A stretch of 64,000 nucleotides of DNA. Origin: Enterobacter asburiae (GTDB taxonomy: Bacteria > Pseudomonadota > Gammaproteobacteria > Enterobacterales > Enterobacteriaceae). Both the position numbers and the translations under genes were made by a program. Below, piece after piece: positions 1 through 9,717 of this stretch (positions are counted from its first letter, which is position 1; each line of letters begins with the position of its first letter). The notes below the pieces were generated by a model that worked only from the letters and a program-made list of their open reading frames with translations, was not told where the DNA came from and did no database searches. Location: positions 18,077 to 82,076 of the forward strand of contig NZ_JAKCMV010000039.1 of NCBI RefSeq assembly GCF_021440515.1, written 5' to 3'.

Positions 1-203
1 TGGATGAGATCGCTGATGAGTATCAGGGCAAACTGACCGTTGCCAAGCTGAACATCGACCAGAACCCGGGCACCGCACCTAAATACGGTATCCGTGGCAT
101 CCCGACCCTGCTGCTGTTCAAAGGCGGCGAAGTGGCGGCGACCAAAGTGGGCGCACTGTCCAAAGGTCAACTGAAAGAGTTCCTCGACGCTAACCTGGCG
201 TAA
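1..203 (+). CDS. trxA: Thioredoxin 1, C-terminal part (cut by window edge)
   Basis: The first two bases finish a codon and the frame then reads about 66 residues of the thioredoxin C-terminal half, ending in ...FLDANLA before a TAA stop at 201-203. The conserved cis-proline segment ([11 protein letters not shown]) and the closing helix are visible. The CGPC active site lies upstream of the window. Thioredoxin is the cytoplasmic dithiol reductant for ribonucleotide reductase, PAPS reductase and methionine sulfoxide reductase. Its position directly upstream of rho matches the E. coli arrangement. The only oddity is truncation by the window edge. Confidence 0.97.
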   Translation, partial: DEIADEYQGKLTVAKLNIDQNPGTAPKYGIRGIPTLLLFKGGEVAATKVGALSKGQLKEFLDANLA

Positions 204-217
204 GGTTTCTCCGCTGA

Positions 218-255
218 GCGTCCAGAGCGCCTAAATTAAGTGGATCTCTGGACGC
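218..255 (+). other. Hairpin downstream of trxA
   Basis: A perfect 10-bp inverted repeat (GCGTCCAGAG at 218-227, CTCTGGACGC at 246-255) closes an 18-nt loop 15 nt after the trxA stop. No U-run follows, so it is not a classical intrinsic terminator. It could protect the trxA 3' end or assist Rho-dependent termination ahead of rho. The structure is seen directly; the role is inferred. Confidence 0.5.
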
Positions 256-353
256 CCGGCTTTAGTCGTGCTAAGTTACTTGTGACTTCGTTTTAAACAT
301 ATCTGTTGTTTGAATCTTGCTTTACCCCATACTTCCCGTTGCTGATACACACA

Positions 354-455
354 ATGCGTGAAGTTGCTAAATTCCGGGCTTGTCACTCAATCCGTCTTGT
401 CGTTTCAGTTCTGCGTTCTTTCCCTGTGACCAGACAGCGTACAGACATGAGTTGA
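354..455 (+). CDS. rhoL: rho operon leader peptide RhoL
   Basis: A 33-codon ATG frame lies in the leader upstream of rho. Its C-terminal part (FPVTRQRTDMS, then TGA) closely resembles the end of the E. coli RhoL leader peptide (SPVTRQRKDMS as I recall it), while the N-terminal two-thirds look unrelated. The conserved tail and the position about 90 nt before the rho start make it the rhoL counterpart. The rho leader is where Rho represses its own synthesis, so translation of this frame may modulate Rho access to the mRNA. The peptide itself has no established activity. Confidence 0.65.
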   Translation: MREVAKFRACHSIRLVVSVLRSFPVTRQRTDMS

Positions 456-543
456 TGGCCGCTAAACAGGCATGGATGACCCTGCCATACCATTCACAAC
501 ATTAAGTTCGAGAATCACCCCGAGTTTAAGAACCCACACCATT

Positions 544-1803
544 ATGAATCTTACCGAATTAAAGAATACGCCGGTTTCTGAGCTGATCACTCTCGGCGAA
601 AATATGGGGCTGGAAAACCAGGCTCGTATGCGCAAGCAGGACATCATTTTCGCCATCCTGAAGCAGCACGCTAAGAGTGGCGAAGATATCTTTGGCGACG
701 GTGTGCTGGAGATACTGCAAGACGGATTTGGTTTCCTCCGCTCAGCAGACAGCTCCTACCTCGCCGGCCCCGACGACATCTACGTATCCCCTAGCCAAAT
801 CCGCCGTTTCAACCTCCGCACTGGTGACACCATTTCAGGTAAGATTCGTCCTCCTAAAGAGGGTGAACGCTACTTTGCGCTGTTGAAAGTCAATGAAGTT
901 AACTACGACAAACCAGAAAACTCGCGCAACAAGATCCTGTTTGAAAACTTAACGCCGCTGCACGCGAACTCTCGTCTGCGCATGGAGCGTGGTAACGGGT
1001 CTACCGAAGACTTAACCGCTCGCGTTCTGGATCTGGCTTCTCCGATTGGTCGTGGTCAGCGTGGTCTGATTGTCGCTCCGCCAAAAGCGGGTAAAACCAT
1101 GCTGCTGCAAAACATCGCGCAAAGCATCGCTTACAACCACCCAGACTGCGTGCTGATGGTACTGCTGATCGACGAACGTCCTGAAGAAGTGACCGAGATG
1201 CAGCGTCTGGTTAAAGGTGAAGTGGTTGCGTCTACCTTCGACGAACCGGCATCTCGCCACGTTCAGGTTGCGGAAATGGTTATCGAGAAGGCGAAACGTC
1301 TGGTTGAACACAAGAAAGACGTTATCATCCTGCTCGACTCCATCACCCGTCTGGCGCGTGCTTACAACACCGTGGTTCCGGCTTCCGGTAAAGTGTTGAC
1401 CGGTGGTGTTGACGCCAACGCCCTGCACCGTCCAAAACGCTTCTTCGGTGCGGCACGTAACGTCGAAGAGGGCGGCAGCCTGACCATCATTGCAACCGCG
1501 CTTATCGACACCGGTTCTAAGATGGATGAGGTTATTTACGAAGAGTTTAAAGGTACAGGCAACATGGAACTGCACCTCTCTCGTAAAATCGCTGAAAAAC
1601 GCGTCTTCCCGGCTATCGACTACAACCGTTCCGGTACCCGTAAGGAAGAGCTGCTCACCACTCAGGAAGAGCTGCAAAAAATGTGGATCCTGCGCAAAAT
1701 CATTCACCCAATGGGCGAAATCGACGCAATGGAGTTCCTCATTAATAAACTGGCGATGACCAAAACTAACGACGATTTCTTCGACATGATGAAACGCTCG
1801 TAA
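544..1803 (+). CDS. rho: Transcription termination factor Rho
   Basis: Hexameric RNA-dependent ATPase/helicase that ends transcription of untranslated RNA. The start at 544 (MNLTELKN) gives 419 aa, the exact E. coli length; the open frame extends 24 codons further upstream but without conservation. The N-terminal primary RNA-binding fold carries GFGFLR near residue 61. The Walker A segment (APPKAGKT) is near 178-185 and Walker B (LLDSITR) near 265. The Q-loop ([10 protein letters not shown]) is near 280 and the R-loop (GTGNME) near 325. It follows trxA and rhoL and is followed by a strong intrinsic terminator. Nothing departs from the family. Confidence 0.99.
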   Translation: MNLTELKNTPVSELITLGENMGLENQARMRKQDIIFAILKQHAKSGEDIFGDGVLEILQDGFGFLRSADSSYLAGPDDIYVSPSQIRRFNLRTGDTISGKIRPPKEGERYFALLKVNEVNYDKPENSRNKILFENLTPLHANSRLRMERGNGSTEDLTARVLDLASPIGRGQRGLIVAPPKAGKTMLLQNIAQSIAYNHPDCVLMVLLIDERPEEVTEMQRLVKGEVVASTFDEPASRHVQVAEMVIEKAKRLVEHKKDVIILLDSITRLARAYNTVVPASGKVLTGGVDANALHRPKRFFGAARNVEEGGSLTIIATALIDTGSKMDEVIYEEFKGTGNMELHLSRKIAEKRVFPAIDYNRSGTRKEELLTTQEELQKMWILRKIIHPMGEIDAMEFLINKLAMTKTNDDFFDMMKRS

Positions 1804-1819
1804 CGTAAATAAAGCCAGC

Positions 1820-1848
1820 AAACGCCACGTTTTTACGTGGCGTTTTTC
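1820..1848 (+). terminator. Intrinsic terminator of rho
   Basis: A stem of about 10 bp (AACGCCACGT / ACGTGGCGTT) with a TTTT loop is followed by a T-run, 17 nt after the rho stop. It separates rho from the ECA operon. Confidence 0.9.
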
Positions 1849-2044
1849 ATTTATGGCCTATACGATATTACCGCAGGCTCCCAAATTTGACCGTTCGGTG
1901 CGACAATAAGATTATTCGCACAGTAAAAACATTAATAGCTTGAATAATAAACGAATGAAGCGGCAAGAGGTTTGCTTTAAGCCTTCAGGCTGAGCGCCTT
2001 CGTGGTTATACTTCCTTGTCTGACATTTGTAGAGAACATCCATT

Positions 2045-3148
2045 GTGAACCTACTCGATACGTTTACTGAGCTAACCAGTATTTTTTTGTTTACCACCTG
2101 CTTTCTCTTTCTTGCGCGCAAGGTGGCAAAGTATCTGGGGTTAGTGGATAAACCCAACTTCCGTAAACGCCATCAAGGAATGATCCCACTTGTTGGCGGC
2201 ATTTCCGTATTTGCAGGTATCTGCTTCGCGTTCACGATAGCGGATTACTACATCCCTCATGTCAGGCTCTATCTCAGCTGCGCCACCGTGCTGGTGGTGG
2301 TGGGCGCTCTCGACGACCGCTTCGATATCAGCGTTAAAATTCGCGCCTTCGTGCAGGCGGCCGTTGCCGTCGCCATGATGATGGGAGCAAAACTTCACCT
2401 GAGCAGCCTCGGCTATATTTTTGGTCCCTGGGAGATGATTCTTGGGCCGTTTGGCTATTTCCTGACGCTCTTCGCCGTGTGGGTTGCTATTAACGCATTT
2501 AATATGGTAGACGGCATCGATGGCCTGCTGGGCGGGCTTTCCAGCGTGTCGTTCGCCGCTATTGGCATCATCTTATGGTTCGACGGCCAGTACAGCCTCG
2601 CCATGTGGTGCTTCGCCATGATTGCCGCCATTCTGCCTTATATCCTGCTCAATCTCGGCGCCCTGGGCCGTCGCTATAAAGTCTTTATGGGCGACGCGGG
2701 CAGCACGCTGATTGGCTTTACGATTATCTGGATCCTGCTTGAAACCACGCAGGGTAAAACGCACCCGATCAGCCCGGTCACGGCGCTGTGGATTATCGCC
2801 ATTCCATTAATGGATATGGTGGCGATTATGTATCGCCGTCTGCGTAAGGGAATGAGTCCTTTCTCAGCCGACCGTCAGCATATTCACCATTTAATTATGC
2901 GGGCAGGTTTCACATCTCGTCAGGCGTTTGTGCTGATAACCGTGGCGGCTGCTATTCTTGCGGGGATCGGGGTGGCGTCTGAATATGCCCACTTTATCCC
3001 TGAGTGGGTAATGTTGGTATTGTTCTTGCTAGCGTTTTCGCTGTATGGCTATTGCATTAAACGCGCCTGGAAAGTTGCGCGTTTCATTAAGCGTGTAAAA
3101 CGCAGGATGCGTCGAAATAGTGGTAATAATCCAACTTTAACTAAATAA
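2045..3148 (+). CDS. wecA: UDP-GlcNAc:undecaprenyl-phosphate GlcNAc-1-phosphate transferase
   Basis: Integral membrane enzyme that starts enterobacterial common antigen (and many O-antigens) by moving GlcNAc-1-phosphate from UDP-GlcNAc to undecaprenyl phosphate on the inner membrane. It is 367 aa with a GTG start, like E. coli WecA. About 11 hydrophobic segments can be seen. The DD pair in GALDDRFD near residue 90, the NMVDGIDG loop near 156 and the cytoplasmic DRQHIHHLIM loop near 275 are the family's Mg/catalytic and polyprenyl motifs. The C-terminus is a basic tail. It is the first gene of the wec operon, nine nucleotides before the wzzE frame opens. Confidence 0.98.
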   Translation: MNLLDTFTELTSIFLFTTCFLFLARKVAKYLGLVDKPNFRKRHQGMIPLVGGISVFAGICFAFTIADYYIPHVRLYLSCATVLVVVGALDDRFDISVKIRAFVQAAVAVAMMMGAKLHLSSLGYIFGPWEMILGPFGYFLTLFAVWVAINAFNMVDGIDGLLGGLSSVSFAAIGIILWFDGQYSLAMWCFAMIAAILPYILLNLGALGRRYKVFMGDAGSTLIGFTIIWILLETTQGKTHPISPVTALWIIAIPLMDMVAIMYRRLRKGMSPFSADRQHIHHLIMRAGFTSRQAFVLITVAAAILAGIGVASEYAHFIPEWVMLVLFLLAFSLYGYCIKRAWKVARFIKRVKRRMRRNSGNNPTLTK

Positions 3149-3160
3149 ACTGGGATCGTG

Positions 3161-4207
3161 ATGACTCAACCGTTGGCGGGAGCAAAATCAGAGATGACCG
3201 AGAATGAGCTGGATATACGTGGCTTGTTCCGCGTGTTATGGGCGGGCAAACTGTGGATTGCCGGTGTCGCAGTCGGATTCGCGTTAATCGCGCTAGCGTA
3301 TACCTTCTTTGCGAAACAAGAGTGGAGCGCAACCGCTATTACTGACAGACCAACGGTCAACATGCTGGGCGGTTTTTATTCGCAGCAGCAGTTCCTGCGT
3401 AATCTGGATCTCAAAGCGAACCCTGCGGCAACGGATCAGTCATCCGTGATGGACGATGCCTACCGGGAGTTCGTGATGCAGCTGGCGTCATGGGATACCC
3501 GCCGCGATTTCTGGTCCCAGACGGATTATTACAAACAGCGCATGGTCGGCAACAGCAAGGCCGACGCCGCGCTGCTGGATGACCTGATCAACAACATCCA
3601 GTTCACGCCGGGCGATGCCATGCGCAACCTGAACGACAACGTGAAGCTCATCGCTGAAACCGCACCGGATGCCAACAACCTGCTGCGTCAGTATGTCGCT
3701 TTCGCCAGCCAGCGCGCGGCAAGCCATCTCAATGATGAGCTGAAGGGCGCCTGGGCGGCACGTACTATTCAGATGAAGGCGCAGGTTAAGCGTCAGGAAG
3801 AGGTGGCAAAAGCCATCTTCGCCCGTCGCGTTCACAACATTGAGCAGGCGCTAAAAATTGCGGAGCAGAGCAACATCTCCCGCAGCGAAACGGACGTTCC
3901 GGCGGACCAGTTGCCGGACTCTGAGATGTTCCTGTTAGGTCGCCCGATGCTCCAGGCGCGTCTGGAGAACCAGCAGGCGGTCGGCCCGGAATTTGACCTC
4001 GACTACGATCAGAACCGCGCGATGCTGAACACCCTGAACGTCGGTCCGACTCTGGACCCGCGTTTCCAGACCTATCGTTATTTGCGTACGCCAGAAGAGC
4101 CTGTAAAACGCGATAGCCCACGCCGTGCGTTCCTGATGATCATGTGGGGTATTGTTGGTGCTCTGACTGGCGCGGGCGTGGCGTTAACACGTCGCCGCGT
4201 AAATTAA
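3161..4207 (+). CDS. wzzE: ECA polysaccharide chain-length modulator
   Basis: Polysaccharide co-polymerase that sets the modal length of ECA chains made by WzyE. One membrane segment near residues 31-53 (WIAGVAVGFALIALAYTFF) and another at the C-terminus (AFLMIMWGIVGALTGAGVAL) bracket a large periplasmic, helix-rich domain, the Wzz topology. A proline-rich patch (LRTPEEPVKRDSPRR) precedes the second segment, as is usual. I chose the ATG at 3161 over the adjacent GTG at 3158 because MTQP matches E. coli; this gives 348 aa. Confidence 0.97.
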   Translation: MTQPLAGAKSEMTENELDIRGLFRVLWAGKLWIAGVAVGFALIALAYTFFAKQEWSATAITDRPTVNMLGGFYSQQQFLRNLDLKANPAATDQSSVMDDAYREFVMQLASWDTRRDFWSQTDYYKQRMVGNSKADAALLDDLINNIQFTPGDAMRNLNDNVKLIAETAPDANNLLRQYVAFASQRAASHLNDELKGAWAARTIQMKAQVKRQEEVAKAIFARRVHNIEQALKIAEQSNISRSETDVPADQLPDSEMFLLGRPMLQARLENQQAVGPEFDLDYDQNRAMLNTLNVGPTLDPRFQTYRYLRTPEEPVKRDSPRRAFLMIMWGIVGALTGAGVALTRRRVN

Positions 4208-4220
4208 AAAAGGCCGTCCA

Positions 4221-4246
4221 CGATGAAGGCGCAACCGCCTTCATCG
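4221..4246 (+). other. Strong intercistronic hairpin between wzzE and wecB
   Basis: A perfect 11-bp stem (CGATGAAGGCG at 4221-4231, CGCCTTCATCG at 4236-4246) with a CAAC tetraloop sits in the 59-nt gap between wzzE and wecB. No T-run follows, so it is more likely an mRNA-stabilising or processing structure, or a pause site, than a full terminator. The structure is directly visible; the function is inferred. Confidence 0.55.
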
Positions 4247-4266
4247 GCTAATCGAAGAGAATCGAT

Positions 4267-5397
4267 GTGAAAGTACTTACCGTATTTGGCACCCGGCCGG
4301 AGGCCATTAAGATGGCTCCTCTGGTACATGCGCTGGCCAGGGACCCTGATTTTGAAGCGAAAGTGTGCGTCACCGCCCAGCATCGCGAGATGCTCGACCA
4401 GGTGTTATCTCTCTTTTCCATCGTCCCGGATTACGATCTGAATATTATGAAACCGGGGCAAGGGCTGACGGAGATTACCTGCCGTATTCTGGAAGGGTTA
4501 AAGCCTATTCTGGAATCCTTTAAGCCGGATGTGGTGCTCGTACACGGTGACACCACCACCACTGCGGCGACCAGCCTGGCGGCGTTTTACCAGCGTATCC
4601 CGGTGGGGCACGTTGAAGCAGGGCTGCGCACCGGCAACCTCTACTCCCCGTGGCCTGAAGAGGCAAACCGCACGCTTACCGGCCATCTGGCGATGTACCA
4701 CTTCGCGCCAACGGAAAACTCCCGCCAGAACCTGCTGCGCGAGAATATCGCCGACAACAAAATCTTTGTGACCGGCAATACCGTGATTGACGCGCTGATC
4801 TGGGTCCGCGACCGCGTACTGGCGAACGACAGCCTGAAAAGCCAGCTGACCGCGCGCTATCCGTTCCTGAGCAACGACAAGAAAACCATTCTGGTGACGG
4901 GCCACCGCCGCGAAAGCTTTGGCCGCGGCTTTGAGGAGATCTGTCACGCGCTGGCGGAGATCGCCGCAGAGAATGACGATGTACAAATTGTCTATCCGGT
5001 TCACCTTAATCCTAACGTCAGCGAGCCGGTCAACCGCATTCTGGGCCACGTCGAGAACGTGTTCCTGATCGAGCCGCAGGACTACATGCCGTTCGTCTGG
5101 CTGATGAATCACGCCTGGCTGATCCTCACCGATTCCGGCGGGATTCAGGAAGAAGCGCCTTCTCTTGGCAAGCCGGTGCTGGTGATGCGCGAAACCACCG
5201 AACGACCGGAAGCGGTGAAGGCCGGCACGGTTCGTCTGGTGGGCACGGATTCACGTCGCATTGTCGAAGAGGTCACGCGGCTGCTGCACGACGAAGAAGA
5301 GTATCAGGCGATGAGCCGCGCCCATAATCCGTACGGCGACGGGCAGGCTTGTGGTCGTATTTTGCACGCACTTAAACACAATCGGGTATCGCTATGA
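4267..5397 (+). CDS. wecB: UDP-N-acetylglucosamine 2-epimerase (non-hydrolysing)
   Basis: Cytoplasmic enzyme converting UDP-GlcNAc to UDP-ManNAc for ECA synthesis. It is 376 aa with a GTG start. The N-terminal [12 protein letters not shown], the HGDTTTT segment near residue 94, EAGLRTG near 117, the [11 protein letters not shown] loop with the catalytic His near 213, and [17 protein letters not shown] near 290 are all present. It overlaps wecC by four bases (ATGA), which indicates translational coupling. The product is oxidised by WecC. Confidence 0.98.
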   Translation: MKVLTVFGTRPEAIKMAPLVHALARDPDFEAKVCVTAQHREMLDQVLSLFSIVPDYDLNIMKPGQGLTEITCRILEGLKPILESFKPDVVLVHGDTTTTAATSLAAFYQRIPVGHVEAGLRTGNLYSPWPEEANRTLTGHLAMYHFAPTENSRQNLLRENIADNKIFVTGNTVIDALIWVRDRVLANDSLKSQLTARYPFLSNDKKTILVTGHRRESFGRGFEEICHALAEIAAENDDVQIVYPVHLNPNVSEPVNRILGHVENVFLIEPQDYMPFVWLMNHAWLILTDSGGIQEEAPSLGKPVLVMRETTERPEAVKAGTVRLVGTDSRRIVEEVTRLLHDEEEYQAMSRAHNPYGDGQACGRILHALKHNRVSL

Positions 5398-6656
5398 GTT
5401 TTACTACCATCTCTGTCATTGGTCTTGGCTACATCGGGTTGCCGACCGCGGCGGCCTTTGCCTCTCGTCAAAAGCAGGTTGTGGGCGTGGATATCAACGC
5501 GCGTGCGGTGGAGACCATCAACCGTGGCGAAATTCATATCGTTGAGCCGGATCTCGACAGCGTGGTGAAAGCCGCCGTTGAAGGCGGTTTCCTGAAGGCC
5601 AGCACTACGCCTGTGGAGGCCGATGCCTTCCTGATTGCCGTGCCTACGCCGTTTAAGGGCGATCACGAGCCGGACATGGTGTATGTCGAAGCGGCGGCAA
5701 AATCTATTGCGCCGGTGCTGAAAAAGGGTGCGCTGGTGATCCTCGAATCCACCTCGCCCGTCGGCGCGACCGAACAAATGGCCCAGTGGCTGGCAGAAGC
5801 CCGCCCGGATCTCACCTTCCCGCAGCAGGCGGGTGAACAGGCGGATATCAACATCGCCTACTGCCCGGAGCGCGTGCTGCCGGGGCAGGTCATGGTTGAG
5901 CTGATTAAAAACGACCGCGTGATTGGCGGCATGACCCCGGTCTGCTCCGCGCGTGCGAGCGAGCTGTACAAGATTTTCCTCGAAGGCGAATGCGTGGTGA
6001 CCAACTCCCGCACCGCTGAAATGTGCAAACTGACGGAAAACAGCTTCCGCGACGTAAACATCGCTTTTGCAAACGAACTGTCGCTGATTTGTGCCGATCA
6101 GGGGATTAACGTCTGGGAGCTGATTAGCCTTGCCAATCGCCACCCGCGCGTGAACATCCTCCAGCCGGGGCCAGGCGTGGGCGGTCACTGCATCGCCGTC
6201 GACCCGTGGTTTATCGTGGCGCAGAACCCTGACCAGGCTCGCCTGATCCGCACCGCGCGTGAAGTGAACGACAGTAAGCCGCACTGGGTTCTGAGCCAGG
6301 TGAAAGCCACGGTTGCAGACTGCCTGGCGGAGAGCGGCAAGCGCGCCAGCGAGCTGAAAATCGCCTGCTTTGGCCTGGCCTTTAAGCCGAACATCGACGA
6401 TCTGCGCGAAAGCCCGGCGATGGAAATCGCCGAGATGATTGCCGAATGGCATAAGGGCGAAACGCTGGTCGTCGAGCCGCACATTCATGAGCTTCCTGCA
6501 AAACTGGCGGGACACTGCACTCTCACCGCGCTTGACGACGCGCTGGCAACGGCCGACGTGCTGGTGCTGCTGGTGGATCATAAAGCCTTTAAAGCCGTTC
6601 CTGGCGATGCGGTACGCCAGCAGTATGTTGTTGATACCAAAGGCGTGTGGGGTTGA
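5394..6656 (+). CDS. wecC: UDP-N-acetyl-D-mannosamine dehydrogenase
   Basis: NAD-dependent four-electron dehydrogenase turning UDP-ManNAc into UDP-ManNAcA, the second ECA sugar. It is 420 aa. The Rossmann motif [14 protein letters not shown] is at residues 8-21, the [10 protein letters not shown] segment near 120, and the catalytic cysteine in [12 protein letters not shown] near 266, with the typical C-terminal UDP-binding domain. In E. coli the next genes are rffG and rffH. Here the stop lies inside the start region of wecD, so those two genes are missing from the operon. Confidence 0.98.
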   Translation: MSFTTISVIGLGYIGLPTAAAFASRQKQVVGVDINARAVETINRGEIHIVEPDLDSVVKAAVEGGFLKASTTPVEADAFLIAVPTPFKGDHEPDMVYVEAAAKSIAPVLKKGALVILESTSPVGATEQMAQWLAEARPDLTFPQQAGEQADINIAYCPERVLPGQVMVELIKNDRVIGGMTPVCSARASELYKIFLEGECVVTNSRTAEMCKLTENSFRDVNIAFANELSLICADQGINVWELISLANRHPRVNILQPGPGVGGHCIAVDPWFIVAQNPDQARLIRTAREVNDSKPHWVLSQVKATVADCLAESGKRASELKIACFGLAFKPNIDDLRESPAMEIAEMIAEWHKGETLVVEPHIHELPAKLAGHCTLTALDDALATADVLVLLVDHKAFKAVPGDAVRQQYVVDTKGVWG

Positions 6657-7330
6657 GCAATGTGAACGGGGTGCTTGAATCCCTTTCGTGGGAGAGCGCC
6701 TTCTTTGGCGTGCCGTCGGCGATTGTGCGCCTGCGCGATGATGCGCCCGCGCTGACCGCTGGGGACTTTGCCGCGTGGCAGCGGGTGCAGGCGAAAATTC
6801 CGGCCATGCGCGCCGACCTGCTGGACGCGCTCCAGCAGCAGGGGTTTCAGCTGGTCGAGGGCGAGGTGGATCTGTCGATTCCCGTTGCCCGACGCGCCGC
6901 GCCGGGCGCGGAAATTGCAACAGAGCAGGATATCCCGGCGCTGCGCCAGATGGCGGCGCAGGCCTTTGCCCAGAGCCGCTTTCGCGCTCCCTGGTATGCG
7001 CCGCAGGACAGCGGTCGCTTTTATGCCCAGTGGATCGAGAATGCGGTAAAGGGCACGTTTGACCATGTTTGTCTGGTCTTCCGCGCGGCGGATGGCCAGA
7101 TCCAGGGGTTTGTCTCCCTGCGTAAGCTCAGCGATCAGGACGCGCGCATCGGTTTACTGGCCGGGCGGGGCATGGGTGAAAAACTCATGCAGGCGGCACT
7201 GTACTGGGCGCAGCAGCAACAGCTTTCTACTCTGCGGGTGGCGACCCAGATGGGCAACACCGCCGCGCTTAAACGTTATATCGCGAGTGGCGCCAACGTC
7301 GACGCAACCGCTTACTGGCTATACAGGTGA
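6647..7330 (+). CDS. wecD: dTDP-4-amino-4,6-dideoxygalactose N-acetyltransferase
   Basis: GNAT-fold enzyme that acetylates dTDP-Fuc4N to dTDP-Fuc4NAc with acetyl-CoA. The body matches E. coli WecD closely ([31 protein letters not shown]; the acetyl-CoA loop [14 protein letters not shown]; the end TAYWLYR). The start is uncertain. GTG at 6647 overlaps wecC by 10 nt and gives 227 aa. GTG at 6662 follows a GGGG Shine-Dalgarno-like run and gives 222 aa, nearer the E. coli 224. No ATG is available, which is unusual for this gene and may reflect the junction left where rffGH are absent. Confidence 0.93.
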   Translation: MGLSNVNGVLESLSWESAFFGVPSAIVRLRDDAPALTAGDFAAWQRVQAKIPAMRADLLDALQQQGFQLVEGEVDLSIPVARRAAPGAEIATEQDIPALRQMAAQAFAQSRFRAPWYAPQDSGRFYAQWIENAVKGTFDHVCLVFRAADGQIQGFVSLRKLSDQDARIGLLAGRGMGEKLMQAALYWAQQQQLSTLRVATQMGNTAALKRYIASGANVDATAYWLYR

Positions 7331-7334
7331 CATG

Positions 7335-8465
7335 ATGATCCCATTTAACGCGCCTCCCGTTGTAGGCACCGAACTCGACTATATGCAGTCCGCGATGGGC
7401 AGCGGCAAACTCTGCGGCGACGGTGGCTTTACCCGCCGCTGCCAGCAGTGGATGGAGCAGCGTTTTCAGAGCGCCAAAGTCCTGCTGACCCCGTCCTGCA
7501 CCGCGTCGCTGGAGATGGCGGCGCTGCTGCTGGATATCCAGCCGGGTGATGAAGTAATCATGCCGAGCTACACCTTCGTGTCCACCGCCAACGCCTTTGT
7601 GCTGCGCGGGGCGAAAATTGTGTTCGTGGACGTTCGCCCGGACACCATGAACATCGATGAAACGCTGATTGAAGCGGCAATTACCGACAAAACCCGGGTG
7701 ATTGTTCCGGTGCATTACGCGGGCGTGGCCTGTGAAATGGACACCATTATGGCGATCGCCAAAAAGCACGACCTGTTCGTGGTGGAAGATGCCGCGCAGG
7801 GCGTGATGTCGACCTACAAGGGCCGCGCGCTCGGAACCATTGGACACATCGGATGCTTTAGCTTCCACGAAACCAAGAACTACACCGCGGGCGGTGAAGG
7901 CGGCGCGACGCTGATCAATGACCGCGCGCTGGTGGAGCGTGCCGAGGTGATCCGTGAAAAAGGCACCAACCGCAGCCAGTTCTTCCGCGGTCAGGTGGAC
8001 AAATACACCTGGCGCGACATTGGCTCAAGCTACCTGATGGCCGATCTTCAGGCCGCCTATCTGTGGGCGCAGCTGGAATCCGCCGAGCGCATCAACCAGC
8101 AGCGCCTGACGCTTTGGCAGACCTATTACGATGCGCTGGAGCCGCTGGCGAAAGCAGGACGTATCGAGCTGCCAACTATCCCGGCGGATTGCGTACACAA
8201 CGCCCACATGTTCTACATCAAGCTGCGCGACAACGATGACCGCTCTAAGCTGATCGCCTGGCTGAAAGAGGCGGAGATCATGGCGGTGTTCCACTACATT
8301 CCGCTGCACTCCAGCCCGGCCGGGGAAGCCTTCGGCATGTTTGCCGGTGAAGACCGCTACACCACAAAAGAAAGTGAGCGTTTGCTTCGCCTGCCGCTGT
8401 TCTACAACCTCACACCCGTTAATCAGCGCACGGTGATCAACACCCTCCTGAGCTACTTCGGCTGA
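7335..8465 (+). CDS. wecE: dTDP-4-dehydro-6-deoxy-D-glucose transaminase
   Basis: PLP-dependent sugar aminotransferase of the DegT/DnrJ/EryC1 family. It makes dTDP-4-amino-4,6-dideoxygalactose, the WecD substrate, using glutamate. The start at 7335 (MIPFNAPPVVG) gives 376 aa as in E. coli; the frame is open far upstream inside wecD, but that part is not conserved. The Schiff-base lysine sits in SFHETKNYTAGGEGG near residue 181, and EDAAQGV near 156 is the PLP-contact acidic motif. The start is four bases after the wecD stop. Its keto-sugar substrate must come from an RmlA/RmlB-type pair not encoded here. Confidence 0.98.
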   Translation: MIPFNAPPVVGTELDYMQSAMGSGKLCGDGGFTRRCQQWMEQRFQSAKVLLTPSCTASLEMAALLLDIQPGDEVIMPSYTFVSTANAFVLRGAKIVFVDVRPDTMNIDETLIEAAITDKTRVIVPVHYAGVACEMDTIMAIAKKHDLFVVEDAAQGVMSTYKGRALGTIGHIGCFSFHETKNYTAGGEGGATLINDRALVERAEVIREKGTNRSQFFRGQVDKYTWRDIGSSYLMADLQAAYLWAQLESAERINQQRLTLWQTYYDALEPLAKAGRIELPTIPADCVHNAHMFYIKLRDNDDRSKLIAWLKEAEIMAVFHYIPLHSSPAGEAFGMFAGEDRYTTKESERLLRLPLFYNLTPVNQRTVINTLLSYFG

Positions 8466-8466
8466 T

Positions 8467-9717
8467 ATGTCTCTTGCAAAAGCCTCAGTGTGGACCGCCG
8501 CGTCCACGCTGGTAAAAATTGGCGCTGGCCTGCTGGTCGTCAAGCTGCTGGCCGTGTCCTTTGGCCCTTCCGGCGTTGGGCTGGCAGGTAATTTCCGTCA
8601 GCTGGTGACGGTGCTGGGCGTGCTGGCCGGGGCGGGCATTTTCAACGGCGTGACCAAATTTGTCGCACAGCATCATGACGATGCCGCGAAGCTGCGCAAG
8701 GTGGTGGGCACCTCATCCGCGATGGTGCTGGGCTTTTCCACCTTACTGGCCGCCGTATTCCTGCTGGCGGCGGGCCCTATCAGCCAGGGGCTGTTTGGTC
8801 ACGATCGCTATCAGGGGCTGGTTCGCCTGGTGGCGCTGGTGCAGATGGGCATCGCCTGGGCAAACCTGCTGCTGGCGCTGATGAAGGGCTTTCGCGACGC
8901 CGCCGGAAACGCGCTGGCGCTGATCTTCGGCAGCATCATCGGCGTTATCGCCTACTACTTTTGCTATCGGCTCGGCGGCTACGAAGGGGCACTGTTAGGG
9001 CTGGCGCTGGTTCCGGCGCTGGTGGTGGTGCCTGCCGCGTTTATGCTGATGCGACGGGGCGCTATCCCGTTAAGCTATCTTAAACCCCAGTGGGACAAGG
9101 CGCTGGCGGGGCAGTTAAGCAAATTTACCCTGATGGCGCTGATTACTTCCGTTACCATTCCGGTGGCGTACGTGATGATGCGAAACCTGCTGGCGGCGCA
9201 CTACAGCTGGGATGAGGTGGGGATCTGGCAGGGCGTAAGCAGCATTTCCGACGCCTACCTCCAATTTATTACGGCTTCCTTTAGCGTCTGGTTGCTGCCA
9301 ACCTTATCGCGCCTGAGTGAAAAAAAGGATATTACCCGCGAGGTTATCCGCTCCCTGCGCTTTGTACTGCCCGCCGTGGCGGTTGCCAGCTTTACCGTCT
9401 GGCTGTTGCGCGACGTGGCGATCTGGCTGCTGTTCTCAGCGAAGTTCACCGCCATGCGCGACCTCTTTGCCTGGCAGCTGGTGGGCGATGTGTTGAAAGT
9501 AGGCGCTTACGTTTTCGGCTATCTGGTGATCGCGAAAGCGTCCCTGCGGCTGTATATTCTGGCGGAAATTAGCCAGTTTACGCTGCTGACTGCGCTCTCA
9601 CACTGGCTGATCCCGGCGCACGGCGCGCTCGGTGCCGCTCAGGCCTATATGGCTACTTACATCGTTTATTTCGCTGCCTGTTGCGGCGTATTTTTATTTT
9701 GGCGTAAACGCGCATGA
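8467..9717 (+). CDS. wzxE: ECA lipid III flippase
   Basis: Polytopic MOP/PST-superfamily flippase that translocates undecaprenyl-linked ECA trisaccharide (lipid III) across the inner membrane. It is 416 aa with about 12 hydrophobic segments and the conserved N-terminus [21 protein letters not shown]. It begins one base after the wecE stop and overlaps wecF by four bases (ATGA), so translation is coupled on both sides. Confidence 0.97.
   Translation: MSLAKASVWTAASTLVKIGAGLLVVKLLAVSFGPSGVGLAGNFRQLVTVLGVLAGAGIFNGVTKFVAQHHDDAAKLRKVVGTSSAMVLGFSTLLAAVFLLAAGPISQGLFGHDRYQGLVRLVALVQMGIAWANLLLALMKGFRDAAGNALALIFGSIIGVIAYYFCYRLGGYEGALLGLALVPALVVVPAAFMLMRRGAIPLSYLKPQWDKALAGQLSKFTLMALITSVTIPVAYVMMRNLLAAHYSWDEVGIWQGVSSISDAYLQFITASFSVWLLPTLSRLSEKKDITREVIRSLRFVLPAVAVASFTVWLLRDVAIWLLFSAKFTAMRDLFAWQLVGDVLKVGAYVFGYLVIAKASLRLYILAEISQFTLLTALSHWLIPAHGALGAAQAYMATYIVYFAACCGVFLFWRKRA

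Noticed and set aside
5304..6920. A 538-codon open frame on the minus strand across wecC and wecD
   Set aside because: It is fully antisense to two well-identified genes; the composition (Arg, His, Gln-rich) is that of a shadow frame in GC-rich codons and there is no Shine-Dalgarno or family resemblance.
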